Below, one piece after another: positions 9,190 through 17,164 of a stretch of DNA of 64,000 bases. The stretch's first letter is position 1. Each line of letters starts with the position of its first letter. Below the pieces are notes generated by a model that was given only the letters and a program-made list of their open reading frames with translations, ran no database searches and was not told the origin of the DNA. The stretch is from contig NZ_PPCN01000009.1 in NCBI RefSeq assembly GCF_002906165.1, forward strand, positions 216,236-280,235. Direction: 5' to 3'. The stretch comes from Roseibium marinum (GTDB lineage: Bacteria > Pseudomonadota > Alphaproteobacteria > Rhizobiales > Stappiaceae). The position numbers and the translations under genes were made by a program.

Positions 9190-9329
9190 CCTCGCAAGCC
9201 GATTGAGCGAGCAGGGACCTGAAGCCGAGACAAATCCGGCTTTGGGAATGCGTCAGCATGTCTCCTCAAGTTCCTGCTGGAAATTCCCTCCGGTCTTCGC
9301 CCGGTCCCTTCGGATACTTCTGTCGACAG

Positions 9330-9354
9330 GGAACCAATCGTCCTCTTTCCCGTT
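9330..9354 (+). promoter_or_regulatory. EcfG-type general-stress promoter for the YqcI/YcgG-DUF1989 pair
   Basis: GGAAC at 9330-9334, 16-bp spacer, CGTT at 9351-9354. Transcription would begin near 9361, which favours the ATG at 9395 over the ATG at 9374. This is the third exact match within 3 kb. Confidence 0.75.
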
Positions 9355-9394
9355 GAAATGACACACCGGAAAAATGGGAACGGAGTATCCCGAA

Positions 9395-10060
9395 ATGTCG
9401 AACAGAGATGCGTGTCAGGCTTTTCGTGCTTTTATCCAAAGCGCGGAGTTTCCCTGTGTAGGTGCTAAATCCGCGCTCGCACGAGACGCGTTGACGATCA
9501 TTACCGCGGGCAACATTCAGCGTGCCACGGATGATGTCGAGCTGCATCGCGCGTTGGCTGAATACAACAGGAGCCTGGATCTCGACAGTCCGGTTGTGCA
9601 GTCCTTCGTCGCGATTTTCGACGGACCTGCCGATCTTGATGAAGAAGCTTTCGAAACCGCGCTTTGGGATCGTCTGCAATGCCTGCACAATCTGGATGTG
9701 GCGGCCGGAACGGAGTGGAACGAAAGTGTCGATCCGGATCCGGGCTCACCGCATTTCTCCTTGAGCATCGGCAGCGAACCTTATTTCGTCATCGGGCTTC
9801 ATCCGAATGCCTCCCGTCCTGCACGGAGATTTGAAAGGCCGGCGCTTGTCTTCAACTCGCATGAGCAGTTCGAGAAGCTTCGGGAGGACGGCCGGTTTCA
9901 GAAGATGAAATCCATCATTCGTCAGCGGGACGAGCAGCTCGCCGGCGGGATCAATCCGATGCTGGCCGACCATGGCGAGGCCTCGGAAGCCCGCCAGTAC
10001 AGTGGACGCGCCGTTGGCGACAACTGGAAATGTCCGTTCCAAGCAAAGGAAGTCGCATAG
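9395..10060 (+). CDS. YqcI/YcgG family protein
   Basis: 221 residues matching the YqcI/YcgG family throughout: the opening helix with AEFPCVGAKSAL (about residue 20), LEDRLQCLHNL-like LWDRLQCLHNLD, and the terminal signature NPMLADHGEASEARQYSGR followed by WKCPF. Some family members bind heme through Cys; the biochemical role is poorly known. I use ATG 9395, which has GGAG 10 bp upstream, rather than 9374, which would leave almost no leader after the EcfG promoter. The next gene starts directly at its stop. Confidence 0.82.
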   Translation: MSNRDACQAFRAFIQSAEFPCVGAKSALARDALTIITAGNIQRATDDVELHRALAEYNRSLDLDSPVVQSFVAIFDGPADLDEEAFETALWDRLQCLHNLDVAAGTEWNESVDPDPGSPHFSLSIGSEPYFVIGLHPNASRPARRFERPALVFNSHEQFEKLREDGRFQKMKSIIRQRDEQLAGGINPMLADHGEASEARQYSGRAVGDNWKCPFQAKEVA

Positions 10061-10645
10061 ATGCGTAACCGTATATCACCCCGCAGCGGAACGGCCTTTG
10101 AAATCCGGAAAGGACAGCTCCTAACGGTCATCGATCCGGAAGGCGAGCAGGTGTCCGATCTGGTCGCCTTCAATGCCGCGGATCGATCGGAGCGTATTTC
10201 CTCCGGTCGCTCCATCGATTATGCAAGCCGGCTGTTCCTGACCACTGACGATATTCTTTATTCAAATCGCTCGAACCCGATGTTCACCATCGTGGAGGAT
10301 GAGGTTGGCCGGCACGACTTTACCCTGACGCCGTGCTCTTCCGACACCTTCAGAAAGATTTACGGAGACACCGATCCCCATCACGGCTGTCAGGGCAATC
10401 TGGAAAGGGCACTGGAGCCCTACGGTATCGGGGGCGATGACATTCCCGTCGCCTTCAACGTTTTCATGCATGTTTCGGTAGACGGCGACACTGGCGAGAT
10501 CGCGGTGCTTCCACCCAAAAGCAGGCCTGGCGAGAAAACAGTTTTTCGGGCGGAAATGGATCTGGTCGTCGGCATGACCGCCTGTTCGGCGGGCCAGTCG
10601 AACAATTTCAGGTTCAAACCGATCGAATTTGCCGTCAGCGACTGA
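10061..10645 (+). CDS. DUF1989 (urea carboxylase-associated) family protein
   Basis: 194 residues of the DUF1989 family. Conserved features are the GTAFEIRKGQLLTVIDPEG strand start, the QVSDLVAFNA motif, PCSSDTFRKIYG, a His/Cys cluster DTDPHHGCQGN likely to bind metal, and FRAEMDLVVGMTACSAGQSN at the C-terminus. Relatives accompany urea carboxylase/guanidine genes, but none are here; its partner is the YqcI/YcgG gene, whose stop touches this ATG. Both depend on the stress promoter at 9330. Confidence 0.85.
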   Translation: MRNRISPRSGTAFEIRKGQLLTVIDPEGEQVSDLVAFNAADRSERISSGRSIDYASRLFLTTDDILYSNRSNPMFTIVEDEVGRHDFTLTPCSSDTFRKIYGDTDPHHGCQGNLERALEPYGIGGDDIPVAFNVFMHVSVDGDTGEIAVLPPKSRPGEKTVFRAEMDLVVGMTACSAGQSNNFRFKPIEFAVSD

Positions 10646-10792
10646 CATGAGTTCGTTTGCGGAGAAGAACGGCTTGGCTGAATAGCCCCTGAATTTGCGG
10701 AAAATCTTCTTCTTTGAAAATAAGGCAGGGAGAGCATCGCGGTGCCTCCGATCGACAATCGGGGCTGTCGAGATCGGTATCCGGTGCCAAAC

Positions 10793-10830
10793 AAAAAAAT
10801 CCCTGCCGCCGGGAGGAGGGGCGGCAGGGA
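10793..10830 (-). terminator. Intrinsic terminator, minus strand
   Basis: A perfect 11-bp stem (TCCCTGCCGCC with its complement), a 9-nt loop and a run of seven U on the minus strand. It ends whatever is transcribed leftward from about 11318 or 11000. Confidence 0.8.
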
Positions 10831-10980
10831 CCTGTGGTCGAGTCCCTCTTGATGAGGAGGCGATGGGGCCTGTACTTCGACCGGTCGGGAACCGTGGCCT
10901 TCCTGAGCGTGACCGCTTTCTTTCTGAAGGTTTCCGGTCCCCACCTTCGGCCGGCCGTTTTCGGCCTGCCTAGGAGAGAA
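10793..10980 (-). ncRNA. Candidate structured RNA or long structured 3' UTR
   Basis: The minus strand is rich in stems and ends in a textbook terminator. From 5' to 3': a GGCCG-AAAA-CGGCC hairpin, a GAAGGT/ACCTTC stem-loop, a GGGAC/GTCCC stem that overlaps the left arm of the final terminator, and the terminator itself. No long reading frame here has convincing codon structure. It could be an independent sRNA or the 3' end of the transcript of the gene at 11040-11318. The 5' end is a guess. Confidence 0.4.
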
Positions 10981-11039
10981 TTCAATTTTCAAGTACCGTC
11001 TGCTTCTGCTTGCCAGGCTTCAGCAGTTTGAGATTTCCG

Positions 11040-11318
11040 TTATCGTCTTCGACTGCCACTTGCATACTTCGTGCCGGCGTTCCGGGACATCTTTGAACGA
11101 CTTGCCTTGGAGGTAACCGGGAGGTAACCGGCCAACTCATGTTCCAGCGCCGCGACCGTTTCCTCCAGATCCTTGGTGCCTGTTTCGCGGTCGCTTCGTG
11201 CCAGTTCGTCGAGCATCACTTCATAGTCACGCCAGATTTCATCGAACACTCTGTTTTTGTGCCGAAGCTCTGCAACCTCTGAGCTCTCGAACACCAACTT
11301 GATCTCCTGGCCTTCCAT
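11040..11318 (-). CDS. Small acidic helical protein, C-terminus probably altered by an 11-bp duplication
   Basis: 92 residues. The first ~65 are charged and helical (VFDEIWRDYEVMLDELARSD, LEETVAALEHELAGYL), then the character changes abruptly to a basic Ser/Arg-rich tail. The change coincides with a tandem 11-bp duplication at 11111-11132. Without one copy the frame would read GYLQGKSFKDVPERRHEV, and a third frame just downstream gives VAVEDDNGNLKLLKPGKQKQ before a stop at 10982. The intact ancestral protein may thus have been ~105 residues. Function unknown. Confidence 0.55.
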   Translation of the reverse strand: MEGQEIKLVFESSEVAELRHKNRVFDEIWRDYEVMLDELARSDRETGTKDLEETVAALEHELAGYLPVTSKASRSKMSRNAGTKYASGSRRR

Positions 11319-11386
11319 GCGGAGCCTTTGTCTGCGTTACCGGTTGATCTGGTTGCAGGATCTCCTAGTATTGCTACGAAGGTATA

Positions 11387-11416
11387 GTGTAACACCGTGA
11401 CTACACAGTGTTACAC
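11387..11416. promoter_or_regulatory. Inverted repeat GTGTAACAC-N12-GTGTTACAC between divergent genes
   Basis: Two perfect complementary 9-mers with a 12-bp spacer, one helical-turn-pair apart, 48 bp before the TPR gene and 69 bp before the divergent small gene. The dyad has the size of an operator for a dimeric regulator. No candidate binding protein is identified. Confidence 0.45.
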
Positions 11417-11463
11417 GTGTTTAACTAATTGAATAAATTGAGAATTAGCGGATTATACCCGGA

Positions 11464-12798
11464 ATGGGCGCACGCATGGAATCAACCAAAGCACCGTTGC
11501 CGGACAAGGAAATTCTTTTGGGATTCCTTGAAAAGGTTTGCAATGGTCAGGAGATTTCGGGGTCACCGCGACTTCAGGACTTTCTGACCTATGTCGTCAC
11601 GGAAACTCTTGAGGGGCGCGGCGGACAGATCTTCGGCAAGACGATCGCCGAGGACGTCTACAAACGCCCGCCCTCTTCAGGCATCGACAGTTCCAACCTG
11701 GTGCGTGTGGATGCAGGGCGCCTGAGACGCGCCCTGGAATCCTATTACAACGGCGACGGAGCGAAGGATGCGGTCCGGTTTCATATCGATTCCGGGCAAT
11801 ACGCGGTTCGGTTCGAGACCCAATTCGACACGCCGCCTGCACGAACCGGACCGCGACGCAATCTGTTGATCGCGGCGACGGCCTTTCTGGTCCTTCTGGT
11901 GGCGGGCGGGCTTGTCTATGTCTTTCTCCAGACTTTCTATCCACAGTCTGGGCGGATTGTCGGTCCAGCGAAAGGTCTGAACAAAACACAGCGCGAAGTT
12001 TTGTTGAATCGATCACCGGCAACCCTTGAAGCCGTGGATCTGGCGACCCAGGCACGCAGTCTCATCTTTCCTGCGAGCAACCCCGCGCGACTAACTGCTA
12101 CACGTGGCATGTTCGAGCGTGCTGTCGAACTCAGCCCGAATTATTATGGCGGACACGCAGGACTGGCCCAGATCGTCGGACTGCAAACGTTCCTCCTGCC
12201 TCCCGGTGAAGAACGCGACGCGTTGATCGAGCTGGGATATTGGCATGCGAAGGTGGCGCTGGACCTGAGCCCCGCCTCGCCGTGGACGCAGTCCGCCCTC
12301 GGATGGATGGAATTCGTGCGCGGCAACATCGACGAGGCCAGGTCGATCTCGGGGCACGCGATCGAAATCGATCCGGACGACCTCAGCGTCCTTAATTTCG
12401 ATTCCCTGATCGGCATCTTCAGCGGCGATTTCAATCATGTTGTCCAGACGGCCAATCCTGCGAATTTCGAAGGGCAGGATCTCCGGCGGCACGTGTTCAC
12501 CGTCTCGTATGCCGTCGCAAAATTCCACCTGGGCGAATATGACGCTGCGCTCGCGGCCCTCAACGAGGCCGCATCCCTCGGTGGCCCGACCAGCCCGATC
12601 AGCTACGCCTACCTTATTGCCGCGCACCAGCGGTCCGGTGAGGAGAGCACGGCACGCAAGCTGCTTGGCGACTTTGTGACCTCCTGGCCGAACAGCCGGC
12701 TGGAAACTCTCCTGCGCCGCCTTTACGTCCATCCCGAAGACGCCGATACATTGTTCGATGCGCTGAAGGCCGCCGGCTGGAAATCCTCCGATCAGTGA
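11464..12798 (+). CDS. Single-pass membrane TPR protein with an N-terminal conserved cytoplasmic domain
   Basis: 444 residues. Residues ~15-120 form a conserved domain seen in Hyphomicrobiales TPR/adenylate-cyclase-like proteins (FLTYVVTETLEGRG, then NLVRVDAGRLRRALESYYNG). A membrane span lies at about 140-165 (LIAATAFLVLLVAGGLVYVFL). The C-terminal ~270 residues, probably periplasmic, contain several TPR-like helix pairs (WTQSALGWMEFVRGNIDEA, DLRRHVFTVSYAVAKFHLGE). A second ATG is four codons in. The inverted repeat at 11387-11416 precedes it. Confidence 0.75.
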   Translation: MGARMESTKAPLPDKEILLGFLEKVCNGQEISGSPRLQDFLTYVVTETLEGRGGQIFGKTIAEDVYKRPPSSGIDSSNLVRVDAGRLRRALESYYNGDGAKDAVRFHIDSGQYAVRFETQFDTPPARTGPRRNLLIAATAFLVLLVAGGLVYVFLQTFYPQSGRIVGPAKGLNKTQREVLLNRSPATLEAVDLATQARSLIFPASNPARLTATRGMFERAVELSPNYYGGHAGLAQIVGLQTFLLPPGEERDALIELGYWHAKVALDLSPASPWTQSALGWMEFVRGNIDEARSISGHAIEIDPDDLSVLNFDSLIGIFSGDFNHVVQTANPANFEGQDLRRHVFTVSYAVAKFHLGEYDAALAALNEAASLGGPTSPISYAYLIAAHQRSGEESTARKLLGDFVTSWPNSRLETLLRRLYVHPEDADTLFDALKAAGWKSSDQ

Positions 12799-13930
12799 AC
12801 AGGCTCCATAGCATGACCGTGAACAATGCCCAGCCTGTTCATGCGGGCAGTTGAGGGTTGCGTTATGGGCAGCATCTGCAAAGCCCTGACACTTGTAACG
12901 CGCAAGAACACTTGGCACATATGGTGCTTTCGGGATTAAGCGGTATTTGGCTGGCTTATGAAAGTTCCAAGGGAAAGCAGGCGCGCAACTTCACTTGGCA
13001 GAAAACTGGATAACTTGCGACTGCGCGATTTGTGCCATTTGAAAAAACAATGAAATCATGCATCTAGCAATTCAAGATGGAAACTAAAGCACGTTTTTCA
13101 AAACTGGTTCTCACCTTGGTGAGAAGCGCAGTATTCTGCTGCTTTTCAGATATTTGGCTTTTTGAGTCGCTTGCGAAGGCAGGAAATTCCAACGTCGCAG
13201 AATCTACCCCTCACTTGTATGAGCGTGCCCCCGTAAATTGACCTAACGAAGGGGGTTAGCTCACTCACATGTCAAGACCTTCCACTACCTCGCCGGTGTC
13301 TTGTGCACGGTCGCTCTATGTAAAGCCGAAGCTATGATGCCCTTCAGAGCCCAGAACCTTCAATAGCAAACGCGTGCCAAAAGTCCCACCTCAACCAGGG
13401 TGAAACAGATGCATTGGTGTCACTTGGCCGAAAATCAATGAGCAACAAACACATCGCTCATGAATAAAAACTGGCTGGTGCAGAGAAATTTCCTGCATTC
13501 AATCAAAAATTACCATGCCACCCGGCACATCAATCGCAGTGGACTGGCAGAGATCAGCCTTGAGCTAATAATGCATGCGTAATCAAATTTTACGTAGAAT
13601 TCTACCGTTGGTCGACTCGTTCTTAAATTGTAGTTTATTTCCACTTTACAATCATTTTAAATCAATTTTTCTACCGGTAGTTTTTATTTTCACATATCCG
13701 AGATAGTTTTGCTCCTTCAGGCTCAAAATAACTCTTCACCGACAGCCCCAGATATCAATGAGATAGTCGTACACCAAAAAGGTATAAAATTTTATCCAAC
13801 TTAAATCCTAAGCTGTGAAATCTACTGTCGTTGTCGTAGTGAACGCCATCAGGCAACCCGAACAAAACCAAATAAACAACAAGTAGATATAGGTGCATAG
13901 GAAATTATGAGTAATATCCATGAGGTACAT
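12799..13930. other. Long gene-poor, AT-rich intergenic region
   Basis: About 1.1 kb with no convincing gene on either strand. The first 100 bp are GC-rich, then composition drops sharply, and from 13560 on it is strongly AT-rich. Small dyads are present: CTAAC/GTTAG near 13243-13259 and a perfect CTACCGGTAG near 13671-13680. The stretch TGAGCGTGCCCCCGTAAATT near 13219 looks like an IS3-family terminus, but no matching second end or transposase remnant is seen. It leads into the low-GC gene at 13931. Confidence 0.6.
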
Positions 13931-14350
13931 ATGAATTATTTTGAGAGGTTCAAGGCGCTGCGTTGTGTGTTGCTGTTGTCGTTATTGTTGTTTTTCCAGG
14001 ATATCAGTGCGTATGGAGCCCCGATGGATACAGAAATTTTAGATAAAATTGAGCGTAGAGATAAAAAGCTAAACCCGTTTGTTGCCGATGTTTCCGAGGT
14101 AATCTTAGAACACATTGATATTCAAAAGCCGATTGAACCGCAACTCGAGGAGATTGGTTTAAAGCGCATAATGTTGAATTCCAAAGACCCTGTAATACTA
14201 AAAAAATATAATGCAACAGATTACCAATACTATGAAGGTAGGAAATATAGAAACTTTTTTGTAAGTTATTGGGAATTGACCGTCCTTGTACTGAATATAC
14301 AATCAAACAAAATATCGATTGTAGCTTTAGTTAGACAAAGAGGACTGTAG
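13931..14350 (+). CDS. Low-GC small secreted protein of unknown function
   Basis: 139 residues. A typical signal peptide spans residues 1-31: basic MNYFERFKALR, hydrophobic VLLLSLLLFFQ, and a cleavage-like AYGAP. The mature part is charged (IERRDKKLNPFVADVSEVIL) with Tyr/Asn-rich DYQYYEGRKYRN. ATG 13931 has GAGG at ideal spacing; an upstream in-frame ATG at 13907 would add eight residues before the signal. AT-rich codons differ from every neighbour, a sign of acquisition. No homologous family recognised. Confidence 0.6.
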   Translation: MNYFERFKALRCVLLLSLLLFFQDISAYGAPMDTEILDKIERRDKKLNPFVADVSEVILEHIDIQKPIEPQLEEIGLKRIMLNSKDPVILKKYNATDYQYYEGRKYRNFFVSYWELTVLVLNIQSNKISIVALVRQRGL

Positions 14351-14620
14351 CAATGGAAACAATTAATGCCAACTATCGTCAGATTCATCTTCCGTGAGGT
14401 GCATTAAATATAAATATGTTGTCTACACTGATGCAAACGGAAATCGCCACGCGGCACGTGGTGGCCCATGACCACGATTCGTGGCCTTCCCCGGCATCCG
14501 CCAACCGGCGGCACCCGTCCGGCATGAAGGCTGCTTTCACACCGGACGGAACCCCATTTTCCCGGTTTCCGGAAACCGGCGAAATGCATCGGACAAACTT
14601 TTCCGCAGCCAGTCGACTAT

Positions 14621-15148
14621 TCAGTCGACGTTTCCGCCGTAATCCGAGGCCGGCTTCCGCGTCCATGTCACCTTCATGTCGACTTCCGCCGCTGCCAGCA
14701 GGTTCATGACCGGGCAGCGGTATTCGACATTCTTGCAAAGCTTGCGGAACCGGTCTTCAGGCTCATCGGAATAGACGGTGATGTCGAGCTTGCCGCTCTC
14801 GAAGTAGGGCCGAATGCCCGGGACACCCTTCGGTCCGCGGACGTCAATCTGGCTTTCACAGGCGAAATCGACGCCGGCATAGTCAAAGTTCATCGCTTTG
14901 GCGACACCGTTGATGATCACACCGTCGCAACCGACAAGGGCGACCAGCACGGTTTCGAGCGGGCTTGGCGCGGAGTTGGTTCCACCCAGGGACGCGGGCT
15001 CGTCGGTGTAGGTTGCCTCGAAATCCCGAACCTGGATCTTGGTGCGCGTGCCCGCGGCATTGGTCGCCTTGACATGGCGGACGCCGATCTTGCGTGTCTG
15101 CGGATCGATGCTCGGCTCGATGATGTCTTCGTCGATCATGTTGGACAT
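14621..15148 (-). CDS. OsmC-family protein
   Basis: 175 residues. The two redox Cys of the OsmC/Ohr fold are visible: LVALVGCDGVIINGVAKAM (about residue 94) and NVEYRCPVMNLLAAAEV (about residue 144). The family reduces organic hydroperoxides or handles related thiol chemistry. GGAAGGATCC lies just before the ATG. It starts 14 bp after the stop of the TctA-TctB gene, so it is the last gene of the FAH-TctC-TctAB transcript. A GTCGACT/AGTCGAC hairpin straddles its stop. Confidence 0.85.
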   Translation of the reverse strand: MSNMIDEDIIEPSIDPQTRKIGVRHVKATNAAGTRTKIQVRDFEATYTDEPASLGGTNSAPSPLETVLVALVGCDGVIINGVAKAMNFDYAGVDFACESQIDVRGPKGVPGIRPYFESGKLDITVYSDEPEDRFRKLCKNVEYRCPVMNLLAAAEVDMKVTWTRKPASDYGGNVD

Positions 15149-15162
15149 GAAGGATCCTTCCG

Positions 15163-17097
15163 TCAGCTAAAGGGGATGAGGGCCCCGACGGGCGCGTCGC
15201 CCCGCAGGAGGTCGAAAAGCAACCGGATAACGGCAAAGACGGCGACACCGTAAATCAGGCTGGTCCAGATCCGCATGCGCGCCTTCACCAGCAGCATCCA
15301 GGCAATCAGGACGACGGTCGGGATGCTGAGGCCTATGGCCCAGACAGCCATGGCGTAAACGAACAGCGCAGCCAGAACCCAAAGCTCATTCGCGTCGCGG
15401 CTGAAATCGTTGCGGAAATCACGGGCGCCGCGCACGAGCAGATAGAGCGCGAGAGGCAGTCCGGGCAGGATCGCCAGCGCCGGCATCAGGCGCGAGGCCG
15501 GATTGAAGGAGAATGTTTCCCACAGCGCATAGGCGAACATCACCGCCACGATGGCGGCAAGGACCAGCGCAATGCCGTGGCTCGGCGCGTTCAGCGTTGG
15601 AAGATCGTGGGCAGGCGCGGGACCTGCTTTCCGGCCTCTGGCTTTCAGCCAGCGCACGCACGAGATCAGCATCGGGATGACGATGACCGAACCGATGACA
15701 AGCACGCCGGGACGCGTGAGCCAGGACCAGCCGTAAATCTGGTTCGTCAGCCAGAAATACTGCTCCATCGGTCCGGAAAGCACGAAGCCGACCAGGGCAG
15801 GCGCGCGCGGCCAGCCGCCATGTTTCATCAGCCAGCCCAGACCGCCCAGCAGGAACAGCATGAAGATATCGCCCATCGTCGATGTCGACTGATAAGCGCC
15901 GATCACCATGATCAGTACGAGCGGGGCGGCAATGATCGCGAATGGAATGCGTGTGAGGCGCGCGAGGGCAGGGGTGATGGCAAAGCACAGCCCGGCGCCC
16001 ACGACAGATGTCAGGGCCACCGACCAGACGATCAGAAACATCAGATCCGGGTGCTGGGTGATCATCCGCGGACCGGGATAGTATCCGAACGAAAACAGCG
16101 CACCGAGGAAAATCGCGGCGGCCGGTCCTCCGGGAACGCTGAACAGGAGCGTCGGCACCAGGTCGGAGATCACCGTGGCGTTGTTGGCGCCTTCCGACGC
16201 GGCGATGCCCCGGATCTCGCCCTTGCCGAAACGCGATTTGTCTTTCGTTGAGTGAATGGCGTGTCCATACGCAACCCAGGTGGAAGCGGAGGCCCCGACG
16301 GCCGGCACGAATCCCCCGAATACACCGATTATTGCAGCGCGCAAGACCAGCCATTTGGCCTTCCAGAAATCGCGGAAACCTTCACCCCAGTGATCGACCT
16401 TCACACGTTCATGGCTGATGCCTCCGCCCGCGGCGAGCATCGAGATCACTTCGGCGACGCCGAAAAGTCCGAGGGCGACGATGGTCAGTGAAAATCCGTC
16501 GAGAAGATAGACCTGCCCAAATGTGTAACGGAAATCGGCGGCCGCCTGGGCCGGGCCGACAACACCCAGAAGAACCCCGAGGCAAGCCGCGGCCAGCCCC
16601 TTGGCGAGGTCCTTGCCGATCATCGACGCGGCATAATAAAGACCCACAAGCGCGAACATCAAGAGTTCCGGAGTGGACAGCATCAGCACGATTGGACCCG
16701 CGACGGGGATCGCGACGAACAGGATCGCCGCACCCGTCAGTCCACCGACCATGGAGGCGAGGAACCCGACACCAAGGGCCCGCGATGCCTGTCCCTGCTT
16801 GGCAAGCGCATGGCCTTCGATCGCGGTCGGCGCCGAGGCGGGCGAACCGGGTGCGCCGAGCAGGACCGAGGTGATCGTGTCGGAAGTGTAGACAACCGAG
16901 ACCGCGCCCAGAAGCATGGCGAGCCCGGAATAGGGATCGAGATAATAAATGAAGGGCAACAGGATCGACACAGCCGCGACGCCGCCGAGACCGGGCAGCA
17001 TTCCGAAAACCATGCCGACAATCATGCCCGTGAACAGCGCGGCCAGACGGACAGGGTCGAAGAGCGCCTCAAGCGCGGTAAGCGCATTTTCGATCAT
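15163..17097 (-). CDS. Tripartite tricarboxylate transporter permease, TctA fused to a TctB-like domain
   Basis: 644 residues. Residues 1-~490 are a full TctA large permease with the conserved GMVFGMLPGLGGVAAVSILL, a TSVLLGAPGSPASAPTAIEGH loop, and the second repeat with AIIGVFGGFVPAVGASAS. After a polar linker (~490-510), residues ~515-644 add about four spans (GIALVLAAIVAVMFAYALWE onward) with the length and pattern of the small permease TctB, which is not found as a separate gene. It imports a carboxylate delivered by the binding protein encoded just upstream. Confidence 0.85.
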   Translation of the reverse strand: MIENALTALEALFDPVRLAALFTGMIVGMVFGMLPGLGGVAAVSILLPFIYYLDPYSGLAMLLGAVSVVYTSDTITSVLLGAPGSPASAPTAIEGHALAKQGQASRALGVGFLASMVGGLTGAAILFVAIPVAGPIVLMLSTPELLMFALVGLYYAASMIGKDLAKGLAAACLGVLLGVVGPAQAAADFRYTFGQVYLLDGFSLTIVALGLFGVAEVISMLAAGGGISHERVKVDHWGEGFRDFWKAKWLVLRAAIIGVFGGFVPAVGASASTWVAYGHAIHSTKDKSRFGKGEIRGIAASEGANNATVISDLVPTLLFSVPGGPAAAIFLGALFSFGYYPGPRMITQHPDLMFLIVWSVALTSVVGAGLCFAITPALARLTRIPFAIIAAPLVLIMVIGAYQSTSTMGDIFMLFLLGGLGWLMKHGGWPRAPALVGFVLSGPMEQYFWLTNQIYGWSWLTRPGVLVIGSVIVIPMLISCVRWLKARGRKAGPAPAHDLPTLNAPSHGIALVLAAIVAVMFAYALWETFSFNPASRLMPALAILPGLPLALYLLVRGARDFRNDFSRDANELWVLAALFVYAMAVWAIGLSIPTVVLIAWMLLVKARMRIWTSLIYGVAVFAVIRLLFDLLRGDAPVGALIPFS

Positions 17098-17164
17098 GGA
17101 AAGGTCCCGGGGAAAGGAAACTCTGCCTGGGTCGTGTCAGTCACGGCCCAGGCATAGGTACGGA

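Noticed and set aside
10657..11031. Coding frames across the 10646-11039 intergenic region
   Set aside because: Frames on both strands are Arg/Pro/Ser-rich without a ribosome site or protein-like pattern; stems and a terminator explain the sequence better.
12091..12918. Long minus-strand frame opposite the TPR gene
   Set aside because: It is antisense to a well-supported gene and has shadow-type composition.
13219..13260. IS3-like terminus TGAGCGTGCCCCCGTAAATT with a small dyad
   Set aside because: No second end, transposase fragment or target duplication was found, so similarity may be chance.
14440..14600. Cluster of dyads (such as CCGGTTTCCGGAAACCGG) as a repeat array or CRISPR
   Set aside because: The dyads are unrelated to each other and not regularly spaced; they are more likely terminators for flanking genes.
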